DNA of 64,000 nucleotides from Argyresthia goedartella (GCA_949825045.1 OX463807.1:36910749-36974748); one strand, 5' to 3'. Shown: positions 31,861 through 43,774, counted from the first letter of the stretch. Numbers and translations: made by a program. Notes: a model not told the origin generated them from the sequence alone.

Positions 31861-33253
31861 AATGTTATACTCTTGGCGTAACAAAAAGTTCGGAACTGAC
31901 AATAAGATTGAAAACGTGTAAATAGTTAGAATTAGTCGTCGAATCACTTTATCTTACTTGCGTAATTAAATGAAACATGTCTTGACCTAATTTAAGAATA
32001 CCATTAGAGTAGAATCAAGCGTGCTAAGGCAAGCTTTGGAAAACATCTACGACCGCCGAGTGCACAGACTTCAGCACAACTTAACTGTCGCTTTAATGTC
32101 ATACTGGCGCTGTCATTTCTCGAGCGAGATAAACAGTGAGAGCAGGACTTTAAGTGTCCATCAAATAATCAACATGATTTGTTAGTTGTGTATCCCAGCT
32201 GTAAAGGTTCTCAGACTATGGGATATTTACATCTCAAGATTTAAAATGTTTTCGCTCGCCATACTTTATCTGTGAGCCCGTTCACACTGTGCTATAATAT
32301 ATATTACATCATAGACAAAAGAATAGATACAAAACAAAAGACATCTTGAGATGCAATAATACTACATCCCATAGTTCGAAGGCAACTTAAAATTGACTAT
32401 AATCTGTCAGAACAGCTCAAAGCTTTCAGCCAAGAGCCCGGCTAAAGGCTTTAAGCCTCTGTTAAAATAAGTAAATAGTCAATTATATAATTAAATCTAT
32501 TATAACTTTTGTGTCAATATTTAACTGAATCTCTGGCCTAAGATAAATGTCGTAAAATCAAAACGAAATTTTAAATGTTATCCACAAATTACGTTGCCGC
32601 TTGGTTTTACAAAGAACTGTAGTAATCTGAAAGTACTACTAAGTACTTTCAGGTTACTGAATATTATGTGCTTGATCCGTCTTATCATTTAGGGAGCAGA
32701 GTTAGAAGAATTTAAAAAAAAATCAGGAATTTTTTCAAACCATATCCCTTGCGGACCCGAAGTCAAACCACGAGGAATATTTTTATTTCAAAGGTGTATT
32801 TTAGGTATATTTGATACGTAGAAAATTTATCTGACGTCATTTTCCAATTTTGCGGTCGCCATCTTGGAGAAAATACCTAGTTACAAGTATCACGTTGGGC
32901 CTAACTTTCAAACAGAATAATTGTGACCGCTACAATCGTATTTTGCTGGGCCATGTTGTGCTAATGTCCAAGTGTTCTTTCAAGGCTAATTTTACAGTCG
33001 ATAAATAAAAGAGTTATTTTTAGAAAGGTATTTTTTTTGACATCTTTTCCCATCATGATTTAATGCTCCTAGGTTTCGCACCAAAAGCAGTGGATAGCAT
33101 CAAGACACTTTTATTGTCTTTCCATTTGACCAGGCAAAGTAAGCACCAGCTTACTACTTGCTGATTTCTGCCGCGTTTCATTTGTTAATCGGGATTGAAA
33201 CTGAATTTAATATACTTCTTTGTATAGAATCTTTCCACCATAATTGTTCTTAC
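31604..33253. other. no gene seen; two hairpins
   Basis: AT-rich unassigned DNA. A loose inverted pair near 32214-32240 and 32345-32375 (CATCTCAAGAT / ATCTTGAGATG, CTATGGGAT / ATCCCATAG) and a tight hairpin at 32621-32658 are visible. No coding frame is supported. Confidence 0.4.
32621..32658. repeat. 17-bp stem hairpin
   Basis: AGTAATCTGAAAGTACT and AGTACTTTCAGGTTACT pair with one mismatch around a 4-base loop. Function unknown; too short for a typical animal pre-miRNA. Confidence 0.8.
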
Positions 33254-33444
33254 AGCGTCTATGTCTTCAGCTTCATCGACTGACTTCTTCATAGTTTGTG
33301 GAGATGATGTCAGTCTGATGAAGCTGTCTTCATCAATGCTGGGGATGAAAGCTTCACCGCCGTCACGGAGTTTTTATCTCCGGAATCGTTGATCATCCGC
33401 TCTATATCTTCACCTACCACAGAAAGAGGCATTTCGCACTGTGA
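33254..33444 (-). pseudogene. possible orphan exon with frameshift
   Basis: On the minus strand an acceptor (GATTTTTCCAG) precedes about 190 bp ending in GACGCT|GTAAGA, a good donor. The first half reads CEMPLSVVGEDIERMINDSG. The second half, in another frame, reads AFIPSIDEDSFIRLTSSPQT and KKSVDEAEDIDA. Both halves look protein-like, but one indel near 33353-33365 would be needed to join them. I do not recognise the family. The + strand also has an open frame here with an acceptor-like TTCTTACAG, so the call is weak. Confidence 0.3.
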
Positions 33445-34548
33445 CTGGAAAAATCATCATAAGTAAATATTTCGTTGAGATCGCGAAAATGTAAAATTCG
33501 GCCCAGAGTGATACCATTGTAACTGCAACATGATTTGTTATTTTCTATTTATTGGTCAAATGTATCAAGTAATTATCTACTACAGAACCAAAAACTACTA
33601 ATAAACACATTAAAAGTAACTCCACAGCAAATTACTTATTTTTAACAATAACAATCTACTTATAATACTTACTCAGAATGCACGCGGCATTGTCGGTAGC
33701 GTGTCGACGCGCCCAGATAAAATTAAAATATTGCTACTGGTTTTTATTTGTACAGGTAGCTGGATAATCACTACAAACGATCGGCTTTGGGCCGGTTCAT
33801 TTCACATGTTCTAACATAAACAAAAGCTGTATACTGCAAAAACGTTACAATCGTGTTCCACGGGTCTGAAAGGGAAGCGAAATGATCTGTTTACGACGAA
33901 AGCCTCATCATTTCATCCTTGCCTAGAAACTATAATGCGTATACTTCCTAGCATGAATAACATTTAACTGTGGCACAGTAACTATTAATGTAACTAGAAT
34001 TTTGTATTAGCAATTTGTCGATAGTAAGAGAACTTAAGTAGAAAGCGCTCCTTTGAACCCTATTAGCCAAATGCGCAATCTGTTGTTATTATAAAGCGAT
34101 GCTTATTAGCGATGATATAGAACAGAATCACCTAACAGTTCAAAAACTCTTAATTTTCAAAGTATATCAACACTGATAGTTTTCCTCCGAATATGAGAAG
34201 CTATACTTTTTTACTTATTTAATTTTATTTATTTCAAAACTCAACAGATAATGTATTTGGTTACCTATAGGTTAGTACTGGACTAAGTTTTGGAGACTGT
34301 ACCAGCCCTTTCGTTCACCAACCCCAACTTTGACATTCAGTGTACGGTAAAACTAGAGTTTCTTAAGATAATACTTTTCTTTAATCTACTTCTTTTTTAT
34401 TTTATTTTGGCGCGCTAACCACTTGTAATAGTTAACCTAAGTTAATTTCGCCAGGGTCAAGTGTATGTGAAAGATCTCAATTTGGTCAGGTCCTCTATTG
34501 AGAGCCTGGAAATTAACGTCTTGGGAATAATTTGATGCTCCTTAACAC
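33445..34548. other. no gene seen
   Basis: AT-rich sequence with no long frame, no repeat recognised elsewhere in the window and no RNA gene signal. Confidence 0.4.
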
Positions 34549-34985
34549 TACCCGGGAGCTGACCTTCATATAACGTTATTATCCTCATCTTATAACGTTA
34601 TAATTCCATGACGGTATATAGGTACAGATATAAGTTTATTATCTTAGTTTTATACCGCTAATGCAGAAGCGCCATGCACAACATAACGTTATCATAACGT
34701 TATAGGGCGCAACTTACACGCCCACACTTCATCGTTATCGTCGACCTAATTCACGCATCGCGCGCGTGAGTAGTGTAGATACCTACACAGTACACACAGC
34801 AGACATAGCGCACGGCAACAGCGCATTAACTTTATTCATAATGTTATTTTGATTTATTTACAGTCCTACAGTTTTGTTATCATAAGGTAATAATAGCGCT
34901 ACAATAACGAAACGACTTGAGTATAACGTTCCATAACACAATATAGCGTTATATTTTATAACGTTATGAAGGTCTGCCCGGGAGG
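34549..34985. mobile_element. MITE with ATAACGTTAT palindromes
   Basis: The ends are inverted: ACCCGGGAGCTGACCTTCAT on the left, and ATGAAGGTCTGCCCGGGAGG on the right. The 10-bp palindrome ATAACGTTAT occurs perfectly at 34569, 34591, 34683, 34694 and 34958, with near copies at 34923 and 34942. No protein is encoded. Repeated subterminal motifs are typical transposase-binding sites; that role is inferred. Confidence 0.7.
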
Positions 34986-36011
34986 ATGTGAAGGGCTGTA
35001 GGAACCAAGTATTACCTTCGGACGTGAGCTACTGCCTCCCTTTTTTTTTATTCAATGTCATATTGTTACGGTCAGTTGGTGCACGAGAGATGGCGACGGC
35101 ATGACTCTGAATACCCGTCAGTTTTGAGTTGTCAGTGGTGCAACCGGGCCTTAATATGTTATCAAACTTAATCATAGAACAAACCAAAATTAAGGTTATG
35201 AAAGACAAAAGTGACGATAGCATTAGTTAGGTTTTGACACTTGCTAAAATATGTTTATGTATTGATGTTGGTTATTAACGACTTAAATCATTAGTCGATA
35301 CTATTGCATGTAACTGCCCATAAGTGTGACATATCTTACCTTAACAACCTTAATTAAAAGTTAGATGTCGGTATAAATATTGTTTATTATTGCGTGCCAT
35401 TCTGAAGGCGTAAAAATAAAGAATTTTAATTTATATTCAAATCGAGTTAAGACAAGAGCAGGCCGTCGAGCTGGATTCTGGAACTGTCAGTTGTATTCGT
35501 TAGTTTGTTTTGATGTCTTCAGAATTGCATCCATTATTGCTGTAATAATACATAGCTTTTAATTAAATATTCATTCGAACTTCGTCTTAATTTGTTTGTG
35601 TAACACATATTTTAAATACATGCATCAAAAATTCGCCTTACTACTGAGTCAATAATGATGAACCTATATCACTTTCAATTAGTACATTTATATATAATAG
35701 TAATTCAGACTATATACATTATGTTTGTAAATATCTAGTCGCTATATAAATGTTTATGTAAAATGCCCTCATAAACGAAAATATCACATTTGTTTATGAC
35801 AGCATCGAAGCTTGAAATGGATGAATTCATTTGAATAATAAAATGGATGGAATAGTTTTTGTCATTCGCTCTTTAATATTTACTTTTTACCCTTTTCGGA
35901 CGATTCAATGTGGTACATATCTAATAAATAATACACTACCTACCTGGAGGAATTTCATGATAATATATCCTTGAAGTGTGAAGTCAGTAATAAAGACATT
36001 CGCATAAATGG
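34986..36011. other. no gene seen
   Basis: AT-rich. Short frames on both strands (for example 35029-35223 minus) have no recognisable domain or splice context. Confidence 0.4.
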
Positions 36012-36150
36012 TTGACATGGTTGGGGAGGAAGAAAATAATCCCCAGGTCTTATATGTTTGTATGTGTGTGACGTCACTGTTTCTGGTTTTCGACGAAACA
36101 GCGTATCCTAGCGTGGGGCCAGAATCCATGTTTATGACTGTATACAAAAG
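36012..36150 (+). mobile_element. SINE-A copy, 3' part
   Basis: GTGTGTGACGTCACTGTTTC, then CAGCGTATCCTAGCGTGGGG and CCAGAATCCATG, match SINE-A bodies in plus orientation. The tRNA-like head is missing. Confidence 0.6.
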
Positions 36151-36594
36151 TTTTTGTTTACAGAGGAAAACTTTCCTCAAAAAATATTTTGTATTTTCAT
36201 TATCAGCCAAACAAATATTTCTTGATAGTACACCCAATGATTACCAGAGCAATCAATTATTTACATTTACCCTTTTCGCACGGTTTTGTGTCATAAGTTT
36301 TAAAATACTGGATTTTTTACTCCATTGCGGGATTCGTATGACCGGCAAATCTCGATGGATCTCCACCAGGCGACGGGGCCCAAACGACAAAGATTGTTTG
36401 TTCGAGAACTTACTCATTAAAATAAGAAGCTACTGTGGAAAACTGAACTAGATCTAAAACCTGGGTACACGTTTTTTGTATGGTGCAGGGAAGGCAAGAC
36501 ATTTGTTCGTAAAATCGAAAAGTCTAAAATATTCATTACAGAAATGAACTTTATATTTCTGCATTAAAAGATGCGCAAAAACTCTGTTCAACCC

Positions 36595-36805
36595 GAATGA
36601 CCGAGCCGGCAGTGACCCTGCCTACGAAGCCAAGGGTCCCGGGTTTGAATCCCGGTGGGGGCAAATATTTGTTTGATGAGAACGGATGTTTGTACCCTTG
36701 TCATGGTTGTTTATCTATCTAAGTAAAATATTTTTCTAGACAAATATGTGTATCTTTGTCTAGTACCCAAGATACAGGGCATCCTAGTTTGGGCCTAGAT
36801 CAATG
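36595..36805 (+). mobile_element. SINE-B copy (tRNA-derived)
   Basis: The tRNA-like head has a B box GGTTTGAATCC at 36642-36652 within CCCGGGTTTGAATCCCGG, preceded by GCCTACGAAGCC. It is followed by a body with (TCTA)n-like simple sequence. The same family is antisense at 5250-5455. Not a functional tRNA gene: no full cloverleaf or terminator spacing is evident. Confidence 0.7.
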
Positions 36806-38160
36806 TGTGTAAATAGCGTCCGAGGTAATATTATATTATTATAATATTATAGTATACAACCTAAAATAACTCAACATTTAGAACAGAGAATTTCCCGATA
36901 GAATAACTGAATTTAGAGATTGTGCTTACTTGTCTGAATTTGCAGAGTGTCTACCTAAAACTAAAGCAACTAGATTAATGTTTATACATGACCACATCAG
37001 GTCCATGATTATAAATTGTATCAGGTCCATGATTATAAATTTTGCCAAACTAGAACATTTCATTGACCCGTACTCAGAAATCATACTTGTAATAATAGTA
37101 ACAGAGGCAAACATCTCCGATGGTATATGCTCACTATTGAAAATTCAAAGCTATTCGCTTTACTCCCAACTTCGGCAAATACGGACGGGCGGAGGAATAT
37201 TTTTTATATGTACATGTTAACGGTAATCTGTATAATCCGGTATTCTATTCAATCCCTAGGCAATGTATAGAATGCCTAAAACATGTAGGTAATGTATGAA
37301 ATATTATTTATTTCATAGTCCATATAACGACCACTCTATATTTTTAAATTTTGTTTCACTGATGTCAGAACTTAAGAACTTTAACAGAAGACCCGCAGAG
37401 TAGAAACGCAGTAACAGAAACAGCTAGCATAGGCGTTATCAGTCTGTTGACGCTGAAAAAAAGAAAAAAAACTGAAACAAGTGACAGAATTTCGCAGTTT
37501 TCCGAGCACTGTGGGAGAAATGCGTATATTTTTTGTGTGTGTTTATTTGAAGCCATATGCTTCATCTAAAATGTTAAATTCACATTCTTGCACGTTTTTT
37601 TAAAGAAATATATACCAAGTTTATCCTAATAACTGATATTTGAAATAAGCTTCCTTAGGGTAGTTTTTTCGAAAAAACTGCAACAAGTGCCAAAATTTCG
37701 CAGTTTTTCGAGAACTGTGAGCGTAGCACAGGGTTTTCAGGGTTGCCATCTTGGGTTTTATCTACTCTACAGGGACCTAACAACATATAAACAAATCATA
37801 GTCACAGGCGCGTTTGCGATGTTTGCCTTTTTTGTGTTGATATTGACTGATCTATAGGTATAATATAGAATACCGATTGCGAAGCCTATAATGTATGTAA
37901 AAGCGTAAAACGTAAACGTATGTGAAGGGTAAAGGGGGTGAGCGAAGCGCCCTTTATTCTTCGTGTTAAGTTGAACATGCAAGAACAACAAAAAATACTT
38001 AAAACATAAACTTAAATACGCATAAATATTTTTAACTTTTTGAATACCACCGGCGTTAGATAATGCCACTTTTCCGTTATAGGTTCTAAATTTTATTACC
38101 ATGCATTAGGTTGAAAATCGCGACCCACAATTCCGCGTTCTGGCGTTCGTTGTAGCTAAA
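36806..38160. other. no gene; short duplicated segment
   Basis: 37470-37513 (AACAAGTGACAGAATTTCGC) is repeated with changes at about 37675-37719. Interior words of MITE M1 (GTGAAGGGTAAAGGG and GTGAGCGAAGCG) recur at 37923-37950 without the inverted ends. No coding gene is supported. Confidence 0.45.
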
Positions 38161-38163
38161 CTA

Positions 38164-38893
38164 AACTCTGATTTTTTATTCCGTAGAATTCTGACATTTC
38201 AGATATCATAAGGTTCTTTATGAGGACAATTATTATTTTATTCATTTTGATAAGCACAAAATCGAAACCCGATACTTGATACAAACGTAAACAAGGTACT
38301 ACCTATAACAAGGTACTCTGTGGTACTACCGTTGACGTCAGAGTAATATTTGTTCTGTGGCTATCGACGTTTAGCTGTCAGTGTTGCGCTCCATTGGACA
38401 CTACTTTACACTTAACACTTCACAGCCCCACAGCGAATAATTTAAATGTCTGTACTCAAAAGACCTGCTTTGTCAGATGGATGCAGAATTTTTTAACATT
38501 TGGAACGTGATTCTACGCTACGAAGTATATGGCGAACAAATTAAATTGGTAGATTTCAGCAAAGATATACCAATGCGTTCATGTGTTCTCGGTGTCTTAC
38601 TGCTATTTGTTGTTATTATCTTGTTTAATTTGTTAAGTTTCTGTCATTCTGTTAAGTTTTTTCTTGTTGACTTTTCGTGTTGTGATTGTTCGTTGATTTC
38701 TATAAACGTTATGGAGCCACAGCCTGGCCCTTCCCGGGAATAAAATGGATACATTCACTAATAAATAAAATGTTCACTCAGATGTTCAGACTCGTATTGA
38801 AATTGAAAAATGTGCCCGGCCAAAAAGGTTTGTAATCTCTGACATGTCAAAAAATGATAGCTGTCAGAATTCTACGGAATAAAAATCAGAGTT
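38164..38893. mobile_element. non-autonomous DNA transposon, TA target site
   Basis: Inverted ends of 32-33 bp (AACTCTGATTTTTTATTCCG / CGGAATAAAAATCAGAGTT) differ by a single T. TA flanks both ends (38162-38163 and 38894-38895). The interior has an 88-residue ORF (38477-38743) with a hydrophobic segment (VLLLFVVIILFNLLSF) and the end MEPQPGPSRE. I do not recognise it and it may be chance. The transposase source is unknown. Confidence 0.75.
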
Positions 38894-39599
38894 TAACTCA
38901 GATGTCGCGGCTTTGGAAACAGATTTGGAAATACAACCCGGGGGGTAACCACAACGTCCTATGCTGATTCAGATTAGGAACCTAATTTTATCTTAAAACA
39001 AGTCTTGATATTATGTAAATCCTAGCAAATTGGAATAGAAATGGTTGCCATGGTGATGTTCTTGTTTGAAACCTAATTTTAATGAGGGCTTTTCAATACG
39101 TCATTAAAAAAAAACAGTACCGCAAGTTACCGATAGACGGTGCTGACGTCACATAGTATGTCAAAATTGACATGACATTCTCTGTGGTTTCTGTCACGTT
39201 GCTTGCTTGTTTCGTTGACGATTGTGTTCTGTGGTTTGGTTGTCGGTTGCGTGGTGTAGCTGTTATTTTGCGATTATTTCTTTACGACCTTCTGGCTCTG
39301 CTTCTGCTCTGCTGACTCCGAACCTTGTTTACCTAACTGACCCTCGCTTGCCCATTGGACCTCGATACTTCTACTTCTGACAACCCGAGCTGTATTGGAT
39401 TTGTTTCTTTGCCAACATCATGGCCAAAGACTATGGTGCTGGTGGTGGTGGTGGTGGTGGCTATTGAAAGAGATGAAGACTTTTTGAAAACTATGTGTGA
39501 GGAACTGAAATCTTTTTATGACAACTATTATAAAAAAGTGTTATTGGAACGATACAACGTTAGGTGTCTGGGAAGTGGGCAAATAAAAAACCTAACTAC

Positions 39600-40718
39600 T
39601 CAAGAATTTTTATTTACAATGTTAGACCTGAAATTAACAAGCATTACAATAACTAAAACTATATCACTAGATTGTAGAATTTCTGTTTGGTTCATTGGTT
39701 CAGTTAATATTTTAAAGGTTTTCATCATGCCAATAATTCGTTCAACGTGTACACGTTTACTTGCAACTTTTCTATTAGAGGCTAGAGTTTGGGATCCAAT
39801 TTGATTGCCTTTTCTAAAAAATGCTGGCATATTTACCTTAACACCATAAGGAACGAATATGTCTTGCACATTCAAACCTTTGTCAACCATAAGTTCATCA
39901 TTGTAGTTGAATTTGTTTAGTATGGAACTTCTTTCTATAATTTGTCTATCAGTTCCTTGCTGGGCTAAAGGTAATTTTGGTTTTTTAATCAAACATTCAG
40001 AAGCATCCAGAATAACTCGTGTTTCTGGGTATTTGTCATTTAAGTCGATTGGCAAATATGCTTTAACATTTTCCCTGTTAATCCACAGATCCAAATTCTT
40101 CCATTGCAAAGACATAAATCGGATCCATGTGATAAATATAGTATACACCTCTTTTAGTGTAATTTTATACAACATTTTCATTGCCTCAAAAGTAGAAGAA
40201 TGCCTTCATAAAATAATCAAAGTTATGAAAAAATATTCCAAGGCATCTAAATCCTTCGGGGGTGGGCCATAAAAATATTTCAAGTTATGTTCAGATTTGC
40301 CCAACGAATAGAACACTAGCATTAACTTGTCAAAATTTTCTAGGCCCGTGTAAAACTTAAGAGCTTTGTCATCATCAGTGTAATTATAAATACTAAATCC
40401 ATGCCTTTTACTAGATCCTTCGGTCTGTGTATGTATGGATTCGACATGATCCAGTGTAAGTTCTACCCCATCTTCCTCGGTTTGCGTTCCAACTGGTTTT
40501 GTACCAATTTCAATTTCAATAGTGTGATAATCGTTGTCAAAATTAGGTGGATTTTCAGTAATATTCGTTTCTTCATAAAATTCTTGTACATGAACCGTTT
40601 CTGTTTCTTGAAATTCCTCTTCTTGATTTAAGTCTTTTAATGGATCTTCTATTATGTCTCTATGTGTGTCCAAAAATGACTGCATTTCAGCAAATGCTAC
40701 AAGAGGAGCTGTGAACAA
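39600..40718 (-). pseudogene. ISL2EU transposase, main part (DDE_4)
   Basis: The first block (40718-40206, 170 residues) carries an acidic region and DDDKALKFYTGLENFDKLML and SEHNLKYFYGPPPKDLDALE, typical of the region before the nuclease. After a break near 40190, the second block (40181-39600) carries FITWIRFMSLQWKNLDLW, VILDASECLIKKPKLPLAQQ (first D) and ELMVDKGLNVQDIFVPYGVK (second D). It ends in SKRVHVERIIGMMKTFKILT (E region). Between AQQ and DRQIIERSS roughly 30-40 residues usual in the family are missing, so the nuclease core has an internal deletion. Confidence 0.8.
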
Positions 40719-40922
40719 AAAAAAAACTTAGAACCACGAGATTAAATAAATAGTACAAGATTAATAAACAAGAAATAATTTAGCTAATATACCTGCTTAA
40801 TGTGGCACTTTTCTTTAACAGCAATAAAAAAACTGTCTACAATATTTTCAACCATTTACCAAGATCTAATTAATCTACGCTTTATCATGTTACTCTTACA
40901 TCATTTGTGGGTAGGTACTTAC

Positions 40923-41062
40923 TTCTAGAATAATTTCTTTGTGCTATTGATTGATCAAAAATCAATGTTGTTGACGATGAACATTCCTGGTTTTGTTGCT
41001 CAGAGACTTGGGTCCATGGGAACACGGAAACGCGGATTTTTTCATTATTTTTCGTGCACAAT
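40923..41062 (-). pseudogene. ISL2EU transposase linker exon
   Basis: It is bounded on the minus strand by acceptor CTTTTTACAG and donor AGAA|GTAAGT. One frame is open through all 140 bp (TKNNEKIRVSVFPWTQVSEQ). It lies between the THAP-like exon and the main coding block, so it is probably a middle exon. Its sequence has no known domain. Confidence 0.45.
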
Positions 41063-41217
41063 CTGTAAAAAGAAATATTAATAAACTACTGTTAGGTACA
41101 AATAGTTCCAAACATATTATAGGTAAGTAGGTAACTACTTTACCTAGCCACTTTTAATGCCACAGCTTTACAAAATAAACAAATCTTAGTAGGTGATGAA
41201 TTGCCAAGAGAACTTAC

Positions 41218-41350
41218 CTAACTTTGTGAAACATGTTGGGGTTATTGCGAAGTCTGTTCGGAGAAAATGGGCTGAGCATAAAAGAATGTTTCCATATGAT
41301 CAACCCAGGCTTAATATGTTTTATCGCTTGAATCCATTGTGATTTACGTA
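41218..41350 (-). pseudogene. ISL2EU THAP-domain exon, frameshifted
   Basis: On the minus strand one frame reads RKSQWIQAIKHIKPG. After a one-base shift near 41295 another reads LCSAHFLRTDFAITPTCFTK, which has the CSxHF...DF pattern of THAP zinc fingers. The exon ends in AGTTAG|GTAAGT. Its upstream side runs into an inverted repeat at 41351-41404, and the first Cys pair of the finger is not visible. Confidence 0.65.
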
Positions 41351-41404
41351 GGCTAGCCCATGCATTGTACGTTTTTACAAAAATGCACAATGCATGGGCT
41401 AGCC
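41351..41404. repeat. 18-bp inverted repeat
   Basis: GGCTAGCCCATGCATTGT (41351-41368) and its exact reverse complement (41387-41404) enclose 18 bp. It sits at the broken 5' edge of the THAP exon, suggesting an inverted duplication at a repair junction. Confidence 0.9.
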
Positions 41405-41869
41405 ATGACTAAAGACACAATTCACGTACTTAAGTAATGAACAAAGTAAAAATACTTCGATAACCTTCAAGATTCAACAGCTATAGTAAAAGTAGCAACA
41501 AAGTTTATCATAGACTACAAAGACATGTTTAGATAATCACAGATTAATAACGATTTAAAACGTATGATGAGCTCTTAGCCTTTTCCATAAAGGAAAAAAA
41601 TAACAAAAAAAAAAAACGTATGATGATGATGACATTTGTTCTTCGTGAAGCGCTATCTAGTATTTTTTAATGAAACTCAACTGACAGCTGTCATTGAAAA
41701 TCCCTCATTAGAAAAAGATTGTGGTGACCCCGCTGGAATAGGACAATCCCTTGCCTCTACATTATAGCATTATGCAAAGAATGATCAGTATTTCGAGACA
41801 GTATACAAAACGAGATTTCGAAATTGTACCTGACCTCATAATACTGCGCAACTTGCGAGTCTCAGAGGC

Positions 41870-42960
41870 CGATGAGTGTGCTTGATTTGATTATTGCGAC
41901 GCTTCCACGGAAGCCTATGGTTGCTGTATCTATTTAAAAATAAAAAAGCTAATTTATACCGAGCATAGTACTGTGTAGTATAAATCTAGAGCAGCCCCCT
42001 TTAATTCAAAATTAACAGTTCCAAAACTCAAAATTAATGGTGCTTTTTTTCTTGCCAAGCTTATACTTAAGTTATGCAAAGTATTGCCAAACATACAAAT
42101 AATAAATGATTAATCTATTTTCTGACTCAAAAATTTTAGGTATGGTTTAACTCGTATTTTCATAATTTACCGGCTTATGTTGCCAATAGAGCAAAAAATA
42201 TTTCTGGCTGCACAGAGGGTACCACACGCCGTGTATGTTCAACCCAGCAGATATTTTATCTAGTGGTTCAAGTCCATGACTTGCATAACAATAAACTATG
42301 GTGGCAGGACCCTGACTATTTTCACCGTGAAAGTTATTCTAACTTTTCTCTTCAAACATAGAATATCCAATGCAACTTAACTGTATTGAAAACGTGAGTC
42401 ACACTGTTGAAAGGGAAGCAAAAAGTATCTCCCCATTATTTACTAAGTATTCAAGCGTATATAAAATGCAAAGAGTTATTGGCTATATTATAAGGTTTAT
42501 TAAGAAATGCAAGGGTTAGGTAACAATGCTGGAAGCTACTGCAAAGGAATTAAAATACGCGCTAAATATTGCAATCAAAGGTGTTCAAACATTCCATTTC
42601 CTCGAAGAGTAAAACTTTTAAAGCAAAACACACCAATAAATTCAAACGTAAAATTACATCCCTTCATTGATGCTGAAAGACAGGGGGGTAGGCTGAAAAA
42701 CTCAACACTTTCCTTTGCAAGAAAATTTCCCGTTATATTGCCAAATACATGTCATTTAACCAGAATAATAATATATAATGAGCATCCACCATTATTACAT
42801 GGTGGACTCAATCTTTTGTTTAGTAACTCGTCTCAAAAATATCATAATGTAAATATTATACGTGAAATTAAAAGTGTCCTGCATAAATGTGTAGTATGCT
42901 TAAGACACAAAAGGGAAGGAGCTAAACAGCATATGGGGTCTTTGTTATTTCAGTTAAAAT
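41870..42960 (+). pseudogene. decayed BEL/Pao pol fragment (RNase H to integrase)
   Basis: Traces in order on the + strand: an RNase H-like DASTEAYGCCIYL near 41895, PAYVANRAKNISG near 42175 and then a stretch (DLHNNKLWWQDPDYFHR) near 42290. The longest open piece, 42507-43118, has FIDAERQGGRLKNS and the H2C2 module HPPLLHGGLN...CVVCLRHKREG. The integrase DDE core is absent. It has stops, frameshifts and a large deletion. Confidence 0.75.
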
Positions 42961-43290
42961 TTGCAGCTGAGACAAACCACCTGTGGTTTTACAACAACCG
43001 CACAAACCACAAATGTATCAACAATTTCGAGAAAATAAATAAATCTTTGAAAATTTTTTCCCACTTCCTCTCGCTTCGAAGATGGCCATGGATAGATGTT
43101 GATACCCATATTCAGTGACATCAACATCAAATGAAGATGGGTATGGACTTCTATACGAAATTCACCCTTTACACCCGGGCTGATACGAGCGTGAGTGTCA
43201 CTTTGAGAAAAATCCCGCCCCAAATTATCAACTTTTTCGAACGCAAATGGCGTCGATCGTTTGTAAGGAGAGTTTCACGCGAGGTAAAAA

Positions 43291-43320
43291 TATATAAAAG
43301 GGGTGCGGGGTGTTACTCAG
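43291..43320 (+). promoter_or_regulatory. pol II core promoter of the piggyBac-type gene
   Basis: TATATAAAAGGGG at 43291 is followed about 26 bp later by the arthropod initiator TCAGT at 43317. This is the canonical TATA-Inr distance. The first ATG of the gene is 20 bp downstream. Confidence 0.65.
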
Positions 43321-43774
43321 TTGGGAGCCATTGTGGAAGATGGCTTCTTTTTTAGAATCACGCAAGGGAACAGGTGCGTAATTTTATTTGGTATTATTTG
43401 TAAGGTATTTGTTATTATTCATTACTTAATTACAGTTTTAAAGATTACTAAATACATAGACTAATTTAGGATTTCTTTGCAGTTTTATTGTAAAATTGTT
43501 GTTGTAAAGTTGAACTATAACGATCGCGTGACTTCGGTCGTACGTGTAGAATATTGTAACAATGAAGGGTAGTTTTTTTTCTTATATTTAACAAAATTTT
43601 GTAATAATTAGGCGTGTTTTCTTTATTTTAAGAGAAGGAACTAAATGATGCCCAGATGTACGAAATATTGGGCCTAGAAAATCTATCAGATATTGAAGAT
43701 TTTGCCGAAGATGATGAAGAAATTCAACCAGGTAAAAACCAACCTTAACTGGACTGTGACGATGAAGAACCAGA

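Larger units (their letters stand above)
39082..41708 (-). mobile_element. degenerate ISL2EU-type DNA transposon
   Basis: Inverted ends ATGAGGGCTTTTCAAT and ATTGAAAATCCCTCAT are each flanked by TA (39080-39081 and 41709-41710), as known for ISL2EU. Inside, on the minus strand, are remains of a multi-exon THAP plus DDE_4 transposase. The length is 2627 bp. The element is dead by frameshift and internal deletion. Confidence 0.8.

Noticed and set aside
36595..36660. tRNA gene
   Set aside because: It has a B box but the surrounding sequence matches the SINE-B copy at 5250-5455 and does not form a complete cloverleaf.
38700..38743. 2A-like ribosome-skipping peptide (EPQPGP)
   Set aside because: The required DxExNPGP pattern is absent (Q replaces N) and a stop follows three residues later.
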